Shown: one piece after another, positions 63,791 to 64,000 of the stretch
Layout: each line of letters starts with the position of its first letter
Position numbering within the stretch: the first letter of the stretch is position 1
Assembly: GCA_947243795.1 (NCBI GenBank)
Contig: OX365943.1
Span: 1 to 64,000, forward strand
DNA length: 64,000 nt
Direction of reading: 5' to 3'
From: Saccharomyces uvarum
Taxonomy: Eukaryota > Ascomycota > Saccharomycetes > Saccharomycetales > Saccharomycetaceae
Program-made: the position numbers and the translations under genes
Notes under the pieces: generated by a model
Told to the model about the DNA's origin: nothing
What the model saw: the letters and a program-made list of their open reading frames with translations, nothing else
Database searches by the model: none

Positions 63791-64000
63791 CAACCTTAGT
63801 AGTCATGGCTTTTATCAAACTAGTTAGTTCCGCTTCATCGTCTTGATCGAATCCACGGGAAAGATCTAGCTGTTGGTTTTTTCTGACATATGTAACTCTT
63901 CTAGTTTGGTCCTTCATACGTGTTATATGTAGGTAACAAAGAAGAAACCGCGCTGAAACTTTAGTGGAAGGTTGTACTCCACGATCATTGCCATACTTGC
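63791..64000. other. Right end of window, no gene seen
   Basis: Short region after the frameshifted gene. A 77-residue minus-strand frame (63684-63917) overlaps its end and has no recognisable family. In S. cerevisiae the next gene is CLN2; its coding sequence is not reached here. Confidence 0.4.

Overview
The window reads as one chromosome end of a budding yeast of the genus Saccharomyces. Base 1 starts in C1-3A telomeric repeat (about 1-90), followed by about 2.9 kb of G-poor subtelomeric repeats with no Y' element. From about 29.4 kb the genes occur in the order and orientation of the S. cerevisiae chromosome XVI left arm: SAM3, SAM4, PBI1, ATP15, MDL2, KAR9, PLC1, ACM1, DIM1, DIP5, YPL264C, KEL3, FUM1, CUB1, APM1, tRNA-Trp, THI21 and a YPL257W-position gene. 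The proteins differ from remembered S. cerevisiae sequences by roughly 5-15 %, so this is probably a sister species (S. mikatae, jurei, kudriavzevii or arboricola grade) and not S. cerevisiae. The species is an inference.

The subtelomere (3-29 kb) is a mosaic. In S. cerevisiae its pieces lie on other chromosome ends. They are: a YIR042C-like acetyltransferase with a PAU gene (IX-R arrangement); PAU, ENB1, isomaltase and HXT9/11-type gene (XV-L arrangement); an intron-containing tRNA-Leu(CAA); a complete MAL1-type cluster of maltase, maltose permease, MAL activator and isomaltase (VII-R arrangement); and a YJL218W-like sugar acetyltransferase with a truncated REE1 (X-L arrangement). The genes that cap XVI-L in the S. 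cerevisiae reference (Y' helicase, ERR2, HSP32, FEX2, FDH2) are absent.

Functionally, 9.8-28 kb is an alpha-glucoside and hexose island. The permease imports maltose-like sugars, the maltase (Thr216 type) and two almost identical isomaltases (Val216 type) hydrolyse them, the Zn2Cys6 activator controls expression, and the HXT-type carrier handles hexoses. ENB1 beside it is a siderophore importer with two Aft-type iron boxes. The two isomaltase copies form a large inverted repeat, and a decayed third fragment lies next to one of them.

The 29-64 kb part is ordinary conserved core. It holds S-adenosylmethionine uptake and use (SAM3, SAM4), mitochondrial functions (ATP15, MDL2, FUM1), spindle orientation and cell cycle (KAR9, ACM1), phosphoinositide signalling (PLC1), rRNA dimethylation (DIM1), amino-acid uptake (DIP5), clathrin adaptor (APM1) and thiamine synthesis (THI21). 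Ty remains are a solo delta LTR at 5.4 kb, a decayed delta at 62.9 kb, and an unassigned repeat found upstream of both tRNA genes. The last gene, at 63.3 kb, carries a frameshift.
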